DNA of 64,000 nucleotides from an uncultured Paracoccaceae bacterium (GTDB taxonomy: Bacteria > Pseudomonadota > Alphaproteobacteria > Rhodobacterales > Rhodobacteraceae), in assembly GCA_947502145.1 (NCBI GenBank), contig CANMYO010000002.1:310001-374000 (forward strand). The letters run 5' to 3'. The notes under the pieces are model-generated. The model saw only the letters and a list, made by a program, of their open reading frames with translations. It made no database searches and had not been told where the DNA came from. Both the position numbers and the translations under genes were made by a program. Below are positions 52,562 through 61,276 of this stretch, one piece after another (within the stretch, counting starts at the first letter, position 1; every line of letters starts with the position of its first letter).

Positions 52562-53379
52562 GCAGGGCTGCTGCCGGGCAGATTGATCCGGGCCACCTGT
52601 TCGGCAATCGGGTCGGTCGACAGGGGATGCAGCGCAGCATCATAGCCTTCGGGGTCGCCAATTGGCTGCCATCCACCTGCGCGAAAGACCTCAACCGAAT
52701 TGAAGTTTGCTTTATACCCCATCTTGGGACTGCCGGGGACCCAGTAGCCAAGGTAGACATAGGGAAGGCCCAATTCGCGGGCGATTTCGACATGATCAAG
52801 GATCAGGTACGTGCCGGGGCTGGCCCAATCCATGCCGGGCAGGAAGAAGGAATAGACCATCGACAGCCCATCATCGAGGATATCGGTCAGACAGGCGGCA
52901 ACGGGGCCGTCATCGGGCTGATCTTTATCGCTGTATTCGATGACACGGCTGCGCACGGGTGTTTCTTCGATCATCGCGGCAAATTCGAACATGTCCATGT
53001 CGGCCATGCCACCCGCCGCATGGCGGTTATCCAGATATGCGCGAAATAGTTCGTATTGTTCCTCGGTTGCCCACGGCGATGTTGCGCGACGTTTCAGGCT
53101 GCTGTTGCGCTTGATGACCCGCCGCTGGCTGCGTGAGGGCGCAAAGTCGGACACCCGAATACGGGCGGACATACAGGCCGCGCATTCAGAGCAGGACGGG
53201 CGATAAAGGACGTTCTGGCTGCGCCGGAACCCTTGTTTTGACAATGAATCGTTCAAGGTCGCGGCGCTGTCGCCCTGTAGCGCTGTGAACAACTTCCGCT
53301 CCATCCGGCCCTCAAGGTAGGGGCAGGGCTGCGGAGCCGTCACATAAAACTGCGGCGCAATGGGGAGCGTATGGCGCAT
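52558..53379 (-). CDS. bpt: Aspartate/glutamate leucyltransferase (Bpt, Ate family)
   Basis: Aminoacyl-tRNA-protein transferase that adds Leu to proteins with N-terminal Asp or Glu, marking them for ClpAP. The 273 residues contain the N-terminal Cys pattern ([15 protein letters not shown] and [15 protein letters not shown]) and the C-terminal catalytic domain with [18 protein letters not shown] and GWQPIGD. Length and the [12 protein letters not shown] end fit Bpt better than arginyl-transferase. The ATG is at 53379. It overlaps the nuclease-like gene by 4 nt at the 3' ends. Confidence 0.93.
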   Translation of the reverse strand: MRHTLPIAPQFYVTAPQPCPYLEGRMERKLFTALQGDSAATLNDSLSKQGFRRSQNVLYRPSCSECAACMSARIRVSDFAPSRSQRRVIKRNSSLKRRATSPWATEEQYELFRAYLDNRHAAGGMADMDMFEFAAMIEETPVRSRVIEYSDKDQPDDGPVAACLTDILDDGLSMVYSFFLPGMDWASPGTYLILDHVEIARELGLPYVYLGYWVPGSPKMGYKANFNSVEVFRAGGWQPIGDPEGYDAALHPLSTDPIAEQVARINLPGSSPA

Positions 53380-53435
53380 AAGCGCAAGATTGCGAGGATT
53401 TGGCCCCTAAGGCAACCCCCGCAGTCACGGTGCAA

Positions 53436-53885
53436 TCACGCTGGTCGGTTTATCGCTGTTGTGCCTAAGACCATGTCAGACAGGCCCTGACCCTTTGGCG
53501 TCAACATCATTGCGATGATCGAGATCAGTTGCAGCGGGGCGGTCACCACAGAGATGGTATAGCCGGTCGTGTGCAACAGGGCGGTGCCGGATGTCAGGCG
53601 CTGTCCGTCGATGTCGCGCAGCTCGATCGCCATTAGGCGCATCCCCCATGTCGAGGAGTGATTTGCGATGGTTGTCCAGCGATAGAGAAAGCCCACAACA
53701 AGCATCATCAGCGGAAAGAAGAAGATCCCGGTAAAGACCGTAAACGGCAGCACGAGAAGACAGAGAATAGCAATCAGCGTGACATCAACAAGCCAGGCCA
53801 ATGCACGTTTGGCAGGGACGCCGGCATAAAACGCCGGCTGTACGTCAGGATCAGGCAGGGCAGATTGCGGGTAGGTTACGGACAT
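53436..53885 (-). CDS. RDD family membrane protein
   Basis: A 149-residue protein with the RDD family pattern: an N-terminal region (FYAGVPAKRALAWLVDVTLIAIL), two or three membrane segments (about 31-50, 53-70 and 115-135), and the RWTTIANHSSTWGMRLMAIELRD segment between them. RDD proteins are small membrane proteins of unclear transport or assembly role. It lies 56 nt upstream of the Bpt gene on the same strand, and the two may be transcribed together. Confidence 0.88.
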   Translation of the reverse strand: MSVTYPQSALPDPDVQPAFYAGVPAKRALAWLVDVTLIAILCLLVLPFTVFTGIFFFPLMMLVVGFLYRWTTIANHSSTWGMRLMAIELRDIDGQRLTSGTALLHTTGYTISVVTAPLQLISIIAMMLTPKGQGLSDMVLGTTAINRPA

Positions 53886-53911
53886 TTTTCCAATTCCAGT
53901 TAGACAGATTT

Positions 53912-53937
53912 GGGGCGGCCTGAGGGCAGGCCACCCC
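53912..53937 (-). other. Hairpin between the DUF2852 and RDD genes
   Basis: GGGGCGGCCTG pairs with CAGGCCACCCC, with one mismatch and a 4-nt loop. No T-run follows on the minus strand. It lies after the DUF2852 stop and could mark its mRNA end. Confidence 0.4.
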
Positions 53938-53956
53938 GGGGGGACAGCGTGTCGGA

Positions 53957-54427
53957 TTATGCGGCGTCGCGGTTGTCGTCGCCATCGTTGCCACCGTCGT
54001 TGTCACCGTTTGGGCGATTGGACGGTTTGGCGCGTTCGTTCATGAACTCGTCAAATTCGGCTTTGTCCTTGGCTTCGCGCAGCCGTTCCAGGAAGGCTTC
54101 GAAATTGTCCTGTTCCTCTTCCAGGCGGCGCAGAGTTTCGGCCTTGTAGCTGTCAAAGGCGCGGTTTCCAGAAGATCCGGCCATCCGGCGCATCCCGTGG
54201 CGCATCCGCTTTGCGCGGCGGCCGGTCATTCCACCATGCTTTTTGAAGAACAGCATGTAGAACAGAAGGCCAAGGCCGACAGGCCAGAAAAAGACAAAGC
54301 CAAGAACGGTCGCACCGATCCACGCGGGCTTACCGCGGTCATCCAGCCAGCCCTCGGCACGGGCAAACCAGTTTGGACGATGGTGGTCGCTGTGGTTCAT
54401 GGCAGTATTGGTATCGGCGGCGGTCAT
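53957..54427 (-). CDS. DUF2852 domain-containing membrane protein
   Basis: A 156-residue protein. A polar N-terminus (DHHRPNWFARAEGWLDDRGKPAWIG) is followed by one membrane segment (about 34-60, ATVLGFVFFWPVGLGLLFYMLFF), a basic stretch (GRRAKRMRHGMRRM) and a cytoplasmic coiled-coil-like region (YKAETLRRLEEEQDNFEAFLERLREAKDKAEFDEFM in pieces), with an acidic low-complexity tail. This is the DUF2852 family, of unknown function. A paired inverted repeat upstream (54467-54541) predicts tight regulation. Confidence 0.87.
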   Translation of the reverse strand: MTAADTNTAMNHSDHHRPNWFARAEGWLDDRGKPAWIGATVLGFVFFWPVGLGLLFYMLFFKKHGGMTGRRAKRMRHGMRRMAGSSGNRAFDSYKAETLRRLEEEQDNFEAFLERLREAKDKAEFDEFMNERAKPSNRPNGDNDGGNDGDDNRDAA

Positions 54428-54466
54428 TATCGATTTCTCCTTGCGTTGGCCAGTTTGGCCGGTTCA

Positions 54467-54541
54467 TGTAAATGCTTTTCACATTACCAAGATGGGGGTG
54501 TGATCCTGCCTGCGCAAGGGATAATGTGAACGATATTTACA
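54467..54541. promoter_or_regulatory. Paired inverted repeats upstream of the DUF2852 gene
   Basis: TGTAAAT-gctt-TTCACATTA (54467-54486) is mirrored by TAATGTGAA-cgat-ATTTACA (54522-54541) across 35 nt. Each half is itself roughly palindromic (TGT-N11-ACA, with AA and TT inside). This looks like two sites for one dimeric regulator flanking a promoter, 40 nt upstream of the DUF2852 start. The regulator is not known. Confidence 0.6.
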
Positions 54542-54572
54542 TAAGCTAAGAATATCATATAAAATCAGTATC

Positions 54573-54869
54573 TTGCGAGATGAATTTTGTTGTAGAAATC
54601 GACGGGAAATCCGGGGTGGAGGCGTGAATTGTGTTCAAAACATCAGCGCGACCAGCTTGGGTGGGCTGCGACAGGACATTGCGCAGATGCCCTTGCCCCC
54701 GGATGGTGTTCTTGCAAAGCTTGTTGTCATGTCGAACTTGTCCAGATCTACCCTGCAAGACCTGCACGCGCTGAAAACAGGCGTCGGGCAGGTGTTGACT
54801 GTTTCACCCCATGGGCGGCGCTTTGCCGTTAGATTGTGGATGATCTCCGGTCTGGACAGGCGCGGATGA
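54573..54869 (+). CDS. Possible small ORF overlapping the glnE start
   Basis: A 98-residue frame that ends in an ATGA overlap with glnE. Its sequence is not recognised, and it has no membrane segment. The codon third positions in the second half are GC-rich, as in real genes here, but the first part has no good ribosome-binding site and the true start may be further in (for example near MPLPPDG). The overlap with glnE suggests real translation; otherwise the frame could be chance. Confidence 0.3.
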   Translation: MRDEFCCRNRREIRGGGVNCVQNISATSLGGLRQDIAQMPLPPDGVLAKLVVMSNLSRSTLQDLHALKTGVGQVLTVSPHGRRFAVRLWMISGLDRRG

Positions 54870-57631
54870 GTATCGCACTTCGATTGACCCGCGTACCGCG
54901 CGCTTACGATCCGGATCGCGGGGCAGAGGCACCGGATCTGGGGGCAGATGTCGCCCCATTGCTGCAAGGCGCGGCGGGTTGTTCGCCTTATCTGGCAGGC
55001 TTGATGGCCCGCGAGGCCGCATGGCTCGACGGGGCGCTTGGCGCGCCCGAAGCGACGCTGGCGCAGCTTCTGGCGGCGATTGGCGACACGCCGCTGCCTG
55101 ATTTGCCGGTTGTGTTGCGTCAATCTAAGCGCCGGGTTGCGTTGCTGACCGGGCTTGCGGATCTGGGCGGGGTCTGGCCCCTTGAGACGGTGACCAAAGC
55201 CCTGACCGATTTTGCCTGCGTGGCGGTTGATCGGGCCATGGTGACCTTGGTCGCGGCAGAGATTGCGCGGGGCAAGTTGCCCGGGCTGGCGCCAGAGGAT
55301 GCCGCAGACGCAGGCGGGATGGTATCGCTGGCGATGGGCAAGATGGGCGCGGGCGAGTTGAACTACTCCTCTGATATCGACCTGATCTGCCTGTTTGACG
55401 AAACAAGGTTCCACCCGGACGACTACATGGACGCGCGGGCAAGTTTTGTACGCGTGACGCGGCGGATGACGGCGATCCTGTCAGAGGTGACGGCAGAGGG
55501 ATACGTGTTTCGGACCGATCTGCGGTTGCGACCGGATGCCAGCGTCACCCCGGTGTGTTTGTCGATGGAGGCAGCAGAGCGTTATTACGAAAGCGTCGGG
55601 CGCACCTGGGAACGTGCCGCCTATATCAAGGCCAATGTTGCCGGCGGGGATCGTGCAGCCGGGCAGCGGTTCCTTGACACGTTGCGCCCGTTTGTCTGGC
55701 GCAAACATCTGGATTTCGCGGCCATTCAAGACGCCCATGACATGCGGTTGCGGATTCGCGACCACAAGAGATTGGGCAGGGCGTTCCAGCTGGAAGGTCA
55801 CAATATGAAACTGGGGCGCGGGGGCATTCGTGAGATCGAGTTTTTTACGCAGACGCGGCAGTTGATCGCGGGCGGACGGGATAAGTCCTTGCGACAACGG
55901 GCGACAGGGGCCGGGCTGGATGCCTTGGCGGCGGCTGATTGGATACCCCAAGACACCGCGCGCAGGCTTTACGATCATTACCGGGCCCATCGTGAGGTCG
56001 AGCATCGCTTGCAGATGATCAATGACGCGCAAACACATTCGCTGCCGCAGGATGCCGCCGGGTTTGACCGGCTCGCAGCGATGATGGATTGCACTGTTGC
56101 GGACCTGCGTCGTCAATTGACGGATCGTCTGAGCGATGTGCACAGGTTGACGGAAGGGTTTTTTGCCCCTGACACGGCACCTGCCGCTGTTGATCGGGAT
56201 TGGGGCAAGGACATCACGCGCCGCTGGCACACCTATCCGGCACTGCGGTCTCAACGGGCACTTGAAATATTTGACCGGCTTTGGCCTGATCTGCAGGCGC
56301 GTCTGAAAGAGGCGGCAAAACCGGAGGAAGCGCTTGGCCAGTTTGACCGTTTCCTGTCGGGTCTGCCTGCCGGTGTGCAATTGCTGTCGCTGTTCGAGGC
56401 CAACCCGCAATTGACCCAACTTATCGTCGATATTGCGGCGACCGCCCCGGCGCTGGCGCAATATCTGTCGCATAATTCCGGGGTGCTGGATGCGGTCATC
56501 GGAGGATCGTTCTTTGCCGACTGGCCGGATGTGGCCGCGCTGACCGCGCAATTGACAGGTGAGCTTGCGTCGCTTGATTATGAATCACAGCTTAATACGG
56601 CGCGGCGTTGGGCCAAGGAAAAGCATTTCGGGATTGGCGTGCATCATCTGCGCGGCCTGATTGACGCGGATGTTTCGGGGCAGCGGTATGCCGATCTTGC
56701 CGAGGCCGTCACAGCAGCGATCTGGCCTTGCGTGGTAGCAGAATTCAGCCGCAAACACGGGCCGCCGCCGGGGCGGGGTGCGACGGTGCTGGGGATGGGA
56801 TCTTTGGGGGCAGGGCAGCTGCATGCGTTGTCGGATATTGATCTGATCGTGATCTATGATCCGGCTGGGGAGGAGTCCTCGGACGGAAAGCGACCATTGG
56901 CGACACGCCCATATTATGCGCGTCTGACCCAAAGCCTTGTAACCGCCCTATCAGCCCCAATGGGCGAGGGGCGTCTTTACGAAGTTGACATGCGGTTGCG
57001 TCCCTCTGGACGGCAGGGCCCTGTTGCCACATCGCTTGACGCGTTCAGGACCTACCAGCGCGAGGATGCCTGGACCTGGGAGCATCTGGCCCTGACCCGC
57101 GCGCGACCCGTCGCGGGCGAGGTCGTGTTGGGGCAGGAGGTCAATGCGTTTCGCAAGTCATTGCTGCCCGAAAAGGGACAGGGCGCGACTGTTTTGGCGG
57201 ATGTCATTGATATGCGGCGACGTCTGGCAGAGGCCAAGCCCGCGAAATCGCCGTGGGATGCCAAGGATGGTGCAGGACGGTTGCAGGATATCGCGCTTTT
57301 GGCGCAGTCCGTGGCCTTGCGGGCGGGGTCGGCGGCGCGCGGTATTGCGGGGCAATTGCAGGCAGGTGTCGCGGATGGTCAGTTGGACGCCGCGCGCAGC
57401 ACCGCCTTGCAAGAGGCTGCCACGCTATTTTGGCGGGTACAGGCTGCGGGCCGATTGTTGTCGGGCGGCGTGTTTGACCCTGACGGGGTTGGCGAAGGGG
57501 GGCGGCGCTTTGTGCTGCGCGAAACAGGAGCGGCAGACATGGCAGCCTTGCAAGGGATGATGGAAAATGCAGCAACGCAATCAGCGTCTATTATTGAAAC
57601 CATTCTGGGCGGTGTCGCGCATGAAGGGTGA
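54866..57631 (+). CDS. glnE: Bifunctional glutamine synthetase adenylyltransferase/deadenylase
   Basis: Adds and removes AMP from glutamine synthetase in response to the PII signal, so it controls nitrogen assimilation. The 921 residues contain two nucleotidyltransferase domains: the N-terminal one with MGKMGAGELNYSSDIDLI at about residue 156, and the C-terminal one with MGSLGAGQLHALSDIDLI at about residue 642, with the linker region of helical bundles between. I chose the ATG at 54866; an in-frame ATG at 54836 lies inside the preceding ORF. Its 3' end overlaps the next gene by 11 nt. Confidence 0.95.
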   Translation: MSIALRLTRVPRAYDPDRGAEAPDLGADVAPLLQGAAGCSPYLAGLMAREAAWLDGALGAPEATLAQLLAAIGDTPLPDLPVVLRQSKRRVALLTGLADLGGVWPLETVTKALTDFACVAVDRAMVTLVAAEIARGKLPGLAPEDAADAGGMVSLAMGKMGAGELNYSSDIDLICLFDETRFHPDDYMDARASFVRVTRRMTAILSEVTAEGYVFRTDLRLRPDASVTPVCLSMEAAERYYESVGRTWERAAYIKANVAGGDRAAGQRFLDTLRPFVWRKHLDFAAIQDAHDMRLRIRDHKRLGRAFQLEGHNMKLGRGGIREIEFFTQTRQLIAGGRDKSLRQRATGAGLDALAAADWIPQDTARRLYDHYRAHREVEHRLQMINDAQTHSLPQDAAGFDRLAAMMDCTVADLRRQLTDRLSDVHRLTEGFFAPDTAPAAVDRDWGKDITRRWHTYPALRSQRALEIFDRLWPDLQARLKEAAKPEEALGQFDRFLSGLPAGVQLLSLFEANPQLTQLIVDIAATAPALAQYLSHNSGVLDAVIGGSFFADWPDVAALTAQLTGELASLDYESQLNTARRWAKEKHFGIGVHHLRGLIDADVSGQRYADLAEAVTAAIWPCVVAEFSRKHGPPPGRGATVLGMGSLGAGQLHALSDIDLIVIYDPAGEESSDGKRPLATRPYYARLTQSLVTALSAPMGEGRLYEVDMRLRPSGRQGPVATSLDAFRTYQREDAWTWEHLALTRARPVAGEVVLGQEVNAFRKSLLPEKGQGATVLADVIDMRRRLAEAKPAKSPWDAKDGAGRLQDIALLAQSVALRAGSAARGIAGQLQAGVADGQLDAARSTALQEAATLFWRVQAAGRLLSGGVFDPDGVGEGGRRFVLRETGAADMAALQGMMENAATQSASIIETILGGVAHEG

Positions 57632-57887
57632 CGTGCATGATCCGCGTGGCCTAATTGCAGATGCCTATGCGATCGAGGGCATCACCATCGGCGAATGTCG
57701 CACGATCTTTCTGGATTGGGCGCTTGGCATGCCGGTTGACGCTGACAGCAAGGCGCAGGTCAAGGCGCTGCTTGTGCGGTTTGCCGAACAGCCGGCAGAT
57801 CACCCGATGACCCAGACGCTGCTGGCTGCGCTGAAGGATGCGGCGCCCGCCAAGCGACGCGGCGGGCGGGCGGCGCGGCTGAGTTAG
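57621..57887 (+). CDS. Hypothetical protein overlapping glnE
   Basis: An 88-residue soluble protein with no recognised family. It begins MKGDVHDPRGLIADAYAIEG and is mainly helical with a Lys/Arg-rich tail (AAPAKRRGGRAARLS). It starts within the last codons of glnE, so translation is probably coupled. GTG starts slightly downstream (57633) are possible. It is convergent with eda, 1 nt apart. Its place after glnE suggests a link to nitrogen control, but no evidence in the sequence shows that. Confidence 0.65.
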   Translation: MKGDVHDPRGLIADAYAIEGITIGECRTIFLDWALGMPVDADSKAQVKALLVRFAEQPADHPMTQTLLAALKDAAPAKRRGGRAARLS

Positions 57888-57888
57888 A

Positions 57889-58530
57889 TCAGCGCTGCAG
57901 CTTGGCGGCTTCTGCTGCCAATGCGGTGATGCCGGCCCAGTCGCCCGCTGCGATCATGTCCTTTGGTGCGACCCATGATCCACCCACGCAAAGCGTGTTG
58001 GACAGGCCCAGATAGTCGGGCGCATTCTTGAGGCTGACGCCGCCGGTGGGGCAAAAGCTGACCTGTGGAATGGGCGCGCCGATTGCCTTGAGCGCCGGAA
58101 CGCCGCCGTTCGCCTCGGCGGGAAAGAATTTTTGCACGGTATATCCACGTTCAAGCAGGCGCATCGCTTCGGAAGACGTGGCGGCACCGGGCAGAAGCGG
58201 CAGGTCGTTCGCTTCGCATGCGTCAAGCAGCACATCAGTAGCCCCTGGTGAAACGCCGAATTGTGCGCCCGCTGCCTTGGCCATTTCCACGTCCTTCGGG
58301 GTCAGCAGCGTGCCTGCGCCGACAACGCCGCCCGGCACGCTGGCCATTTCGCGGATCGCATCAAGTGCGGCAGGCGTGCGCAGGGTCACCTCAAGCGCGG
58401 GCAAGCCGCCGGCGACCAATGCCCGGGCTAGGCCCGCTGCCTGTCCTGCATCATCAAGCACCAGCACCGGCACGACAGGGGCCATCAAACAGAGGGCACG
58501 GTTCTTTTCAGAGGCGATTTGCGGGGTCAT
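57889..58530 (-). CDS. eda: KHG/KDPG aldolase (2-dehydro-3-deoxyphosphogluconate aldolase)
   Basis: Second enzyme of the Entner-Doudoroff pathway; cleaves KDPG to pyruvate and glyceraldehyde 3-phosphate. The 213 residues show the class I TIM-barrel motifs LEVTLRTPAALDAI with the catalytic Glu, VGAGTLLTPKDVEMA, and the Schiff-base Lys in VQKFFPAEANGGVPAL. The FCPTGGVSLKNAPDYL phosphate-binding region is also visible. I chose the ATG at 58530, with AAGGAC upstream. It is the downstream partner of edd, 62 nt apart. Confidence 0.96.
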   Translation of the reverse strand: MTPQIASEKNRALCLMAPVVPVLVLDDAGQAAGLARALVAGGLPALEVTLRTPAALDAIREMASVPGGVVGAGTLLTPKDVEMAKAAGAQFGVSPGATDVLLDACEANDLPLLPGAATSSEAMRLLERGYTVQKFFPAEANGGVPALKAIGAPIPQVSFCPTGGVSLKNAPDYLGLSNTLCVGGSWVAPKDMIAAGDWAGITALAAEAAKLQR

Positions 58531-58592
58531 GTCTTTGTCCTTGGTTATGCGGCGTCGGGCCAATGGTGCTGTCTTAGGGCAAATGTGCAGTG

Positions 58593-60398
58593 CTATACAA
58601 CGACGCCCGCACCATGCGCGGCGAGACCGACGTTTTGGCGAAACACCTCGAACAATTCACGTCCGACACCGGTGCCGTTGCCAGTGAGATCAGCGCGGGC
58701 AGGTTCACGGGATTCCAAGTCGACATTGAGGGCGTCAATTGTGCCTTTTGTGGCGTCAAGCCGGATCGTGTCACCATCACGCAGCTTGGCGATGGGACCG
58801 CCATCGGCGGCCTCTGGGCAGACATGGATGGCTGATGGCACCTTGCCAGAGGCGCCGGACATACGCCCATCGGTGACAAGCGCGACCTTCTGGCCACGTC
58901 CCTGCATGACCGACAGGATCGGCGTCAGGCTATGCAATTCCGGCATACCGTTGGATTTTGGTCCCTGGAACCGCACCACGATGATCGTGTCCTCGTTCAG
59001 TTCGCCTGCCTTGAACGCGGCCTTGACGGCGTCCTGGGAATGGAAGATGCGCGCGGGCGCTTCGACGATGTGCCGGCTTTCCTTTACGGCAGAGGTTTTC
59101 ATCACACCGACGCCAAGATTGCCTGACAATTGCGACAAGCCGCCGTGGACATGGAATGGATCAGAAGAGGGGCGCAGGATCTTGTCATTCAAGGTGGCCT
59201 TTGTCCCCGGTGCATAGGCAACGCGCCCGTCCTTCAGCGTGGGTTCTTGGGTGTAGCGTTCCAAACCGTCGCCAGCGACCGTCTTGGTGTCGTCATGCAA
59301 AAGGCCAGCGTTCAGCAGATCGCCGATCATGTACCCCAAGCCGCCAGCGGCGTGAAAATGGTTCACATCCGCAAGACCGTTTGGATAAACCTTTGCCATC
59401 AGGGGGGTCACTTCTGAGATGTCGGCAAAGTCTTCGAGCGTCAGAACAATGCCCGCGGCGCGCGCCATTGCGGGCAGATGCAGCACGAGGTTTGTTGATC
59501 CGCCCGTTGCCATCAGCCCCACAAGGCCATTTACGAAGGCCCGTTCATCCAGCACGTCGCTGGCCGGTGTGTATTGGTTGCCAAGCGCGGTGATGGAGGC
59601 CGCCCGTTCGACACCGGCAACGGTCAGTGCATCCCGCAGCGGCGTATTCGGGTTTACGAAGGATGCGCCCGGCAGGTGCAAACCCATGAACTCCATCAGC
59701 ATCTGATTGGTATTGGCGGTTCCGTAGAATGTGCAGGTGCCGGGGCCGTGGTAGCTGGCCATTTCGGCTGCCATCAGCTCCTTGCGGGTGATGTTGCCCT
59801 TGGCAAATTCCTGCCGGACCTTTTGCTTTTCATCATTGGGCAAACCGCTTGTCATCGGACCTGCGGGCAGGAAAATGGACGGGATGTAACCAAAGGTCGC
59901 AGCGGCTATCACCAAACCCGGCACGATCTTGTCGCAGACACCCAGATAAAGGGCGGCGTCAAACGTATTATGGCTGAGGCCCACACCGGCGGCCAAGGCA
60001 ATCACATCGCGCGAGAACAACGAGAGTTCCATCCCCGTCTGGCCCTGCGTCACGCCGTCACACATCGCAGGCACACCGCCGGCAACCTGCGCCGTCGCGC
60101 CCACATCACGCGCGGCGGCGCGGATCAGATCGGGATAGCGTTCAAACGGCTGATGCGCAGAAAGCATGTCATTATAGGCAGAAATAATCCCGATATTGGG
60201 TGCAATCCCGGCTGCAAGCGCGTCCTTGTCTTCGCCCATCGGGGCATAGGCGTGGGCCTGGTTGCCACAGGTCAGATGGGCGCGGCGCGGGCCCTCGGCA
60301 GCGGCGTTTGCCATGTTGTCAAGGTAGCGGCGGCGCGGCCCTTCGGAGCGGGCGCGGATTCGGTCAGTGACGTCGGCGATCTTGGGATGAAGGGCCAT
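58593..60398 (-). CDS. edd: 6-phosphogluconate dehydratase
   Basis: First committed step of the Entner-Doudoroff pathway, making KDPG; it uses a [4Fe-4S] cluster. The 601 residues carry the family motifs of the IlvD/Edd class: the Cys residues in [31 protein letters not shown] and [19 protein letters not shown], and the C-terminal [18 protein letters not shown] segment. A good ribosome-binding site (AGAGG) precedes the ATG at 60398. A LacI-family type operator lies 46 nt upstream of the start codon. No zwf or pgl gene is in the window. Confidence 0.96.
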   Translation of the reverse strand: MALHPKIADVTDRIRARSEGPRRRYLDNMANAAAEGPRRAHLTCGNQAHAYAPMGEDKDALAAGIAPNIGIISAYNDMLSAHQPFERYPDLIRAAARDVGATAQVAGGVPAMCDGVTQGQTGMELSLFSRDVIALAAGVGLSHNTFDAALYLGVCDKIVPGLVIAAATFGYIPSIFLPAGPMTSGLPNDEKQKVRQEFAKGNITRKELMAAEMASYHGPGTCTFYGTANTNQMLMEFMGLHLPGASFVNPNTPLRDALTVAGVERAASITALGNQYTPASDVLDERAFVNGLVGLMATGGSTNLVLHLPAMARAAGIVLTLEDFADISEVTPLMAKVYPNGLADVNHFHAAGGLGYMIGDLLNAGLLHDDTKTVAGDGLERYTQEPTLKDGRVAYAPGTKATLNDKILRPSSDPFHVHGGLSQLSGNLGVGVMKTSAVKESRHIVEAPARIFHSQDAVKAAFKAGELNEDTIIVVRFQGPKSNGMPELHSLTPILSVMQGRGQKVALVTDGRMSGASGKVPSAIHVCPEAADGGPIAKLRDGDTIRLDATKGTIDALNVDLESREPARADLTGNGTGVGRELFEVFRQNVGLAAHGAGVVV

Positions 60399-60443
60399 GG
60401 TGTCCTCTGGGGTGTGCGGTTCGCAGGGCTTCTAGCACGCTTC

Positions 60444-60455
60444 GTTAGCGCTAAC
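60444..60455 (-). promoter_or_regulatory. LacI-family type operator upstream of edd
   Basis: The perfect palindrome GTTAGCGCTAAC has the classical LacI/GalR-family core with a central CG. It is 46 nt upstream of edd, a place where a repressor of gluconate or hexose catabolism could act. No regulator gene is nearby. Confidence 0.7.
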
Positions 60456-60631
60456 AATGGGTGGAATGTGCGGCGTTTTGGTCACGTATCATAGCAGGTT
60501 TTGGCCGATTCAGCGCATTGGCATTCAATCTTCGTGCTTTGACCACATTTCCGCCGCCATTGCAGGGTTAACAATTCCTTAACTCCTCGGGGGAGTACCA
60601 GATAAGGGCCGCAAAGGGTCCGGAGGGAAAC

Positions 60632-61258
60632 ATGATGAAGCTCATTCGATTTTTGGCATTGGCGTTTCTGGCCCTGAGTGTCACGGCTTGTGGGTCGATC
60701 GAGACCGCAACGCGCAACTTGCCCCTGGATGTTCCACCACTTGCCAGCGATGAGCAGGTGCTCACACGCAACTACTCGGTGCAGGGCATGACCTTTGCCG
60801 CGTCAGATGAACTGCAGGTCTCGGAACGCAATTCGTATTACCCCTTTGTCGACATTGTGTGGCGTGGCGACCCGATTGGCGATCGTCGCCAGCAAATCGG
60901 CGCAATATTCCAGACGGCGGCCGACCGCGTTGCCTTGACCAATGACGGCGCGATCCCGGTTGTGCTCGATATTGAGTTGGTCCGCTTTCACGGTGTGACC
61001 GAGCGGACCCGCTTTTCGGTGGGTGGCAATTATCACATCGTCTTTATGATGGCGGTGCGTCATGCCGAGACCGGTGTTTTGATCGAGCCTGGACGCAAGA
61101 TCGTCGGCAACCTTTCAGCGCCCGGCGGATCAGCGGCGATTCTTGCCGACCAGCGCGGCCAGACCGAGAAGGTGCGGGTAACGGATTACATCACGCAGAT
61201 GCTGAAAGACGAAACCGCAGGCGAATACATCGGCCTTGGCCCTTTCCAGCACAGCTGA
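60632..61258 (+). CDS. Predicted lipoprotein (DUF6778-like)
   Basis: A 208-residue protein with a lipoprotein signal (residues 1-20, lipobox VTAC with Cys20). The mature part is predicted mixed alpha/beta, with YSVQGMTFAASDELQVSER and VTERTRFSVGGNYHIVFMMAVRHAE segments. I believe it resembles the DUF6778 family of this group of bacteria, but this is not certain. It begins at ATG 60632 with GGAGGG upstream, in a 233-nt region divergent from edd. Confidence 0.75.
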   Translation: MMKLIRFLALAFLALSVTACGSIETATRNLPLDVPPLASDEQVLTRNYSVQGMTFAASDELQVSERNSYYPFVDIVWRGDPIGDRRQQIGAIFQTAADRVALTNDGAIPVVLDIELVRFHGVTERTRFSVGGNYHIVFMMAVRHAETGVLIEPGRKIVGNLSAPGGSAAILADQRGQTEKVRVTDYITQMLKDETAGEYIGLGPFQHS

Positions 61259-61276
61259 CACGCGGTAAGGGGCGTC

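Noticed and set aside
55481-56551. A 356-residue minus-strand frame opposite glnE
   Set aside because: Antisense to glnE, whose domains are conserved on the plus strand; no ribosome-binding site or family pattern.
60444-60455. HexR-type operator for the Entner-Doudoroff genes
   Set aside because: The sequence has the LacI-family core TTAGCGCTAA, not the TGTA-N-TACA pattern of HexR.
59574-60494. A 306-residue plus-strand frame opposite edd
   Set aside because: Antisense to edd; it would also span the LacI-family type operator and the edd promoter region.
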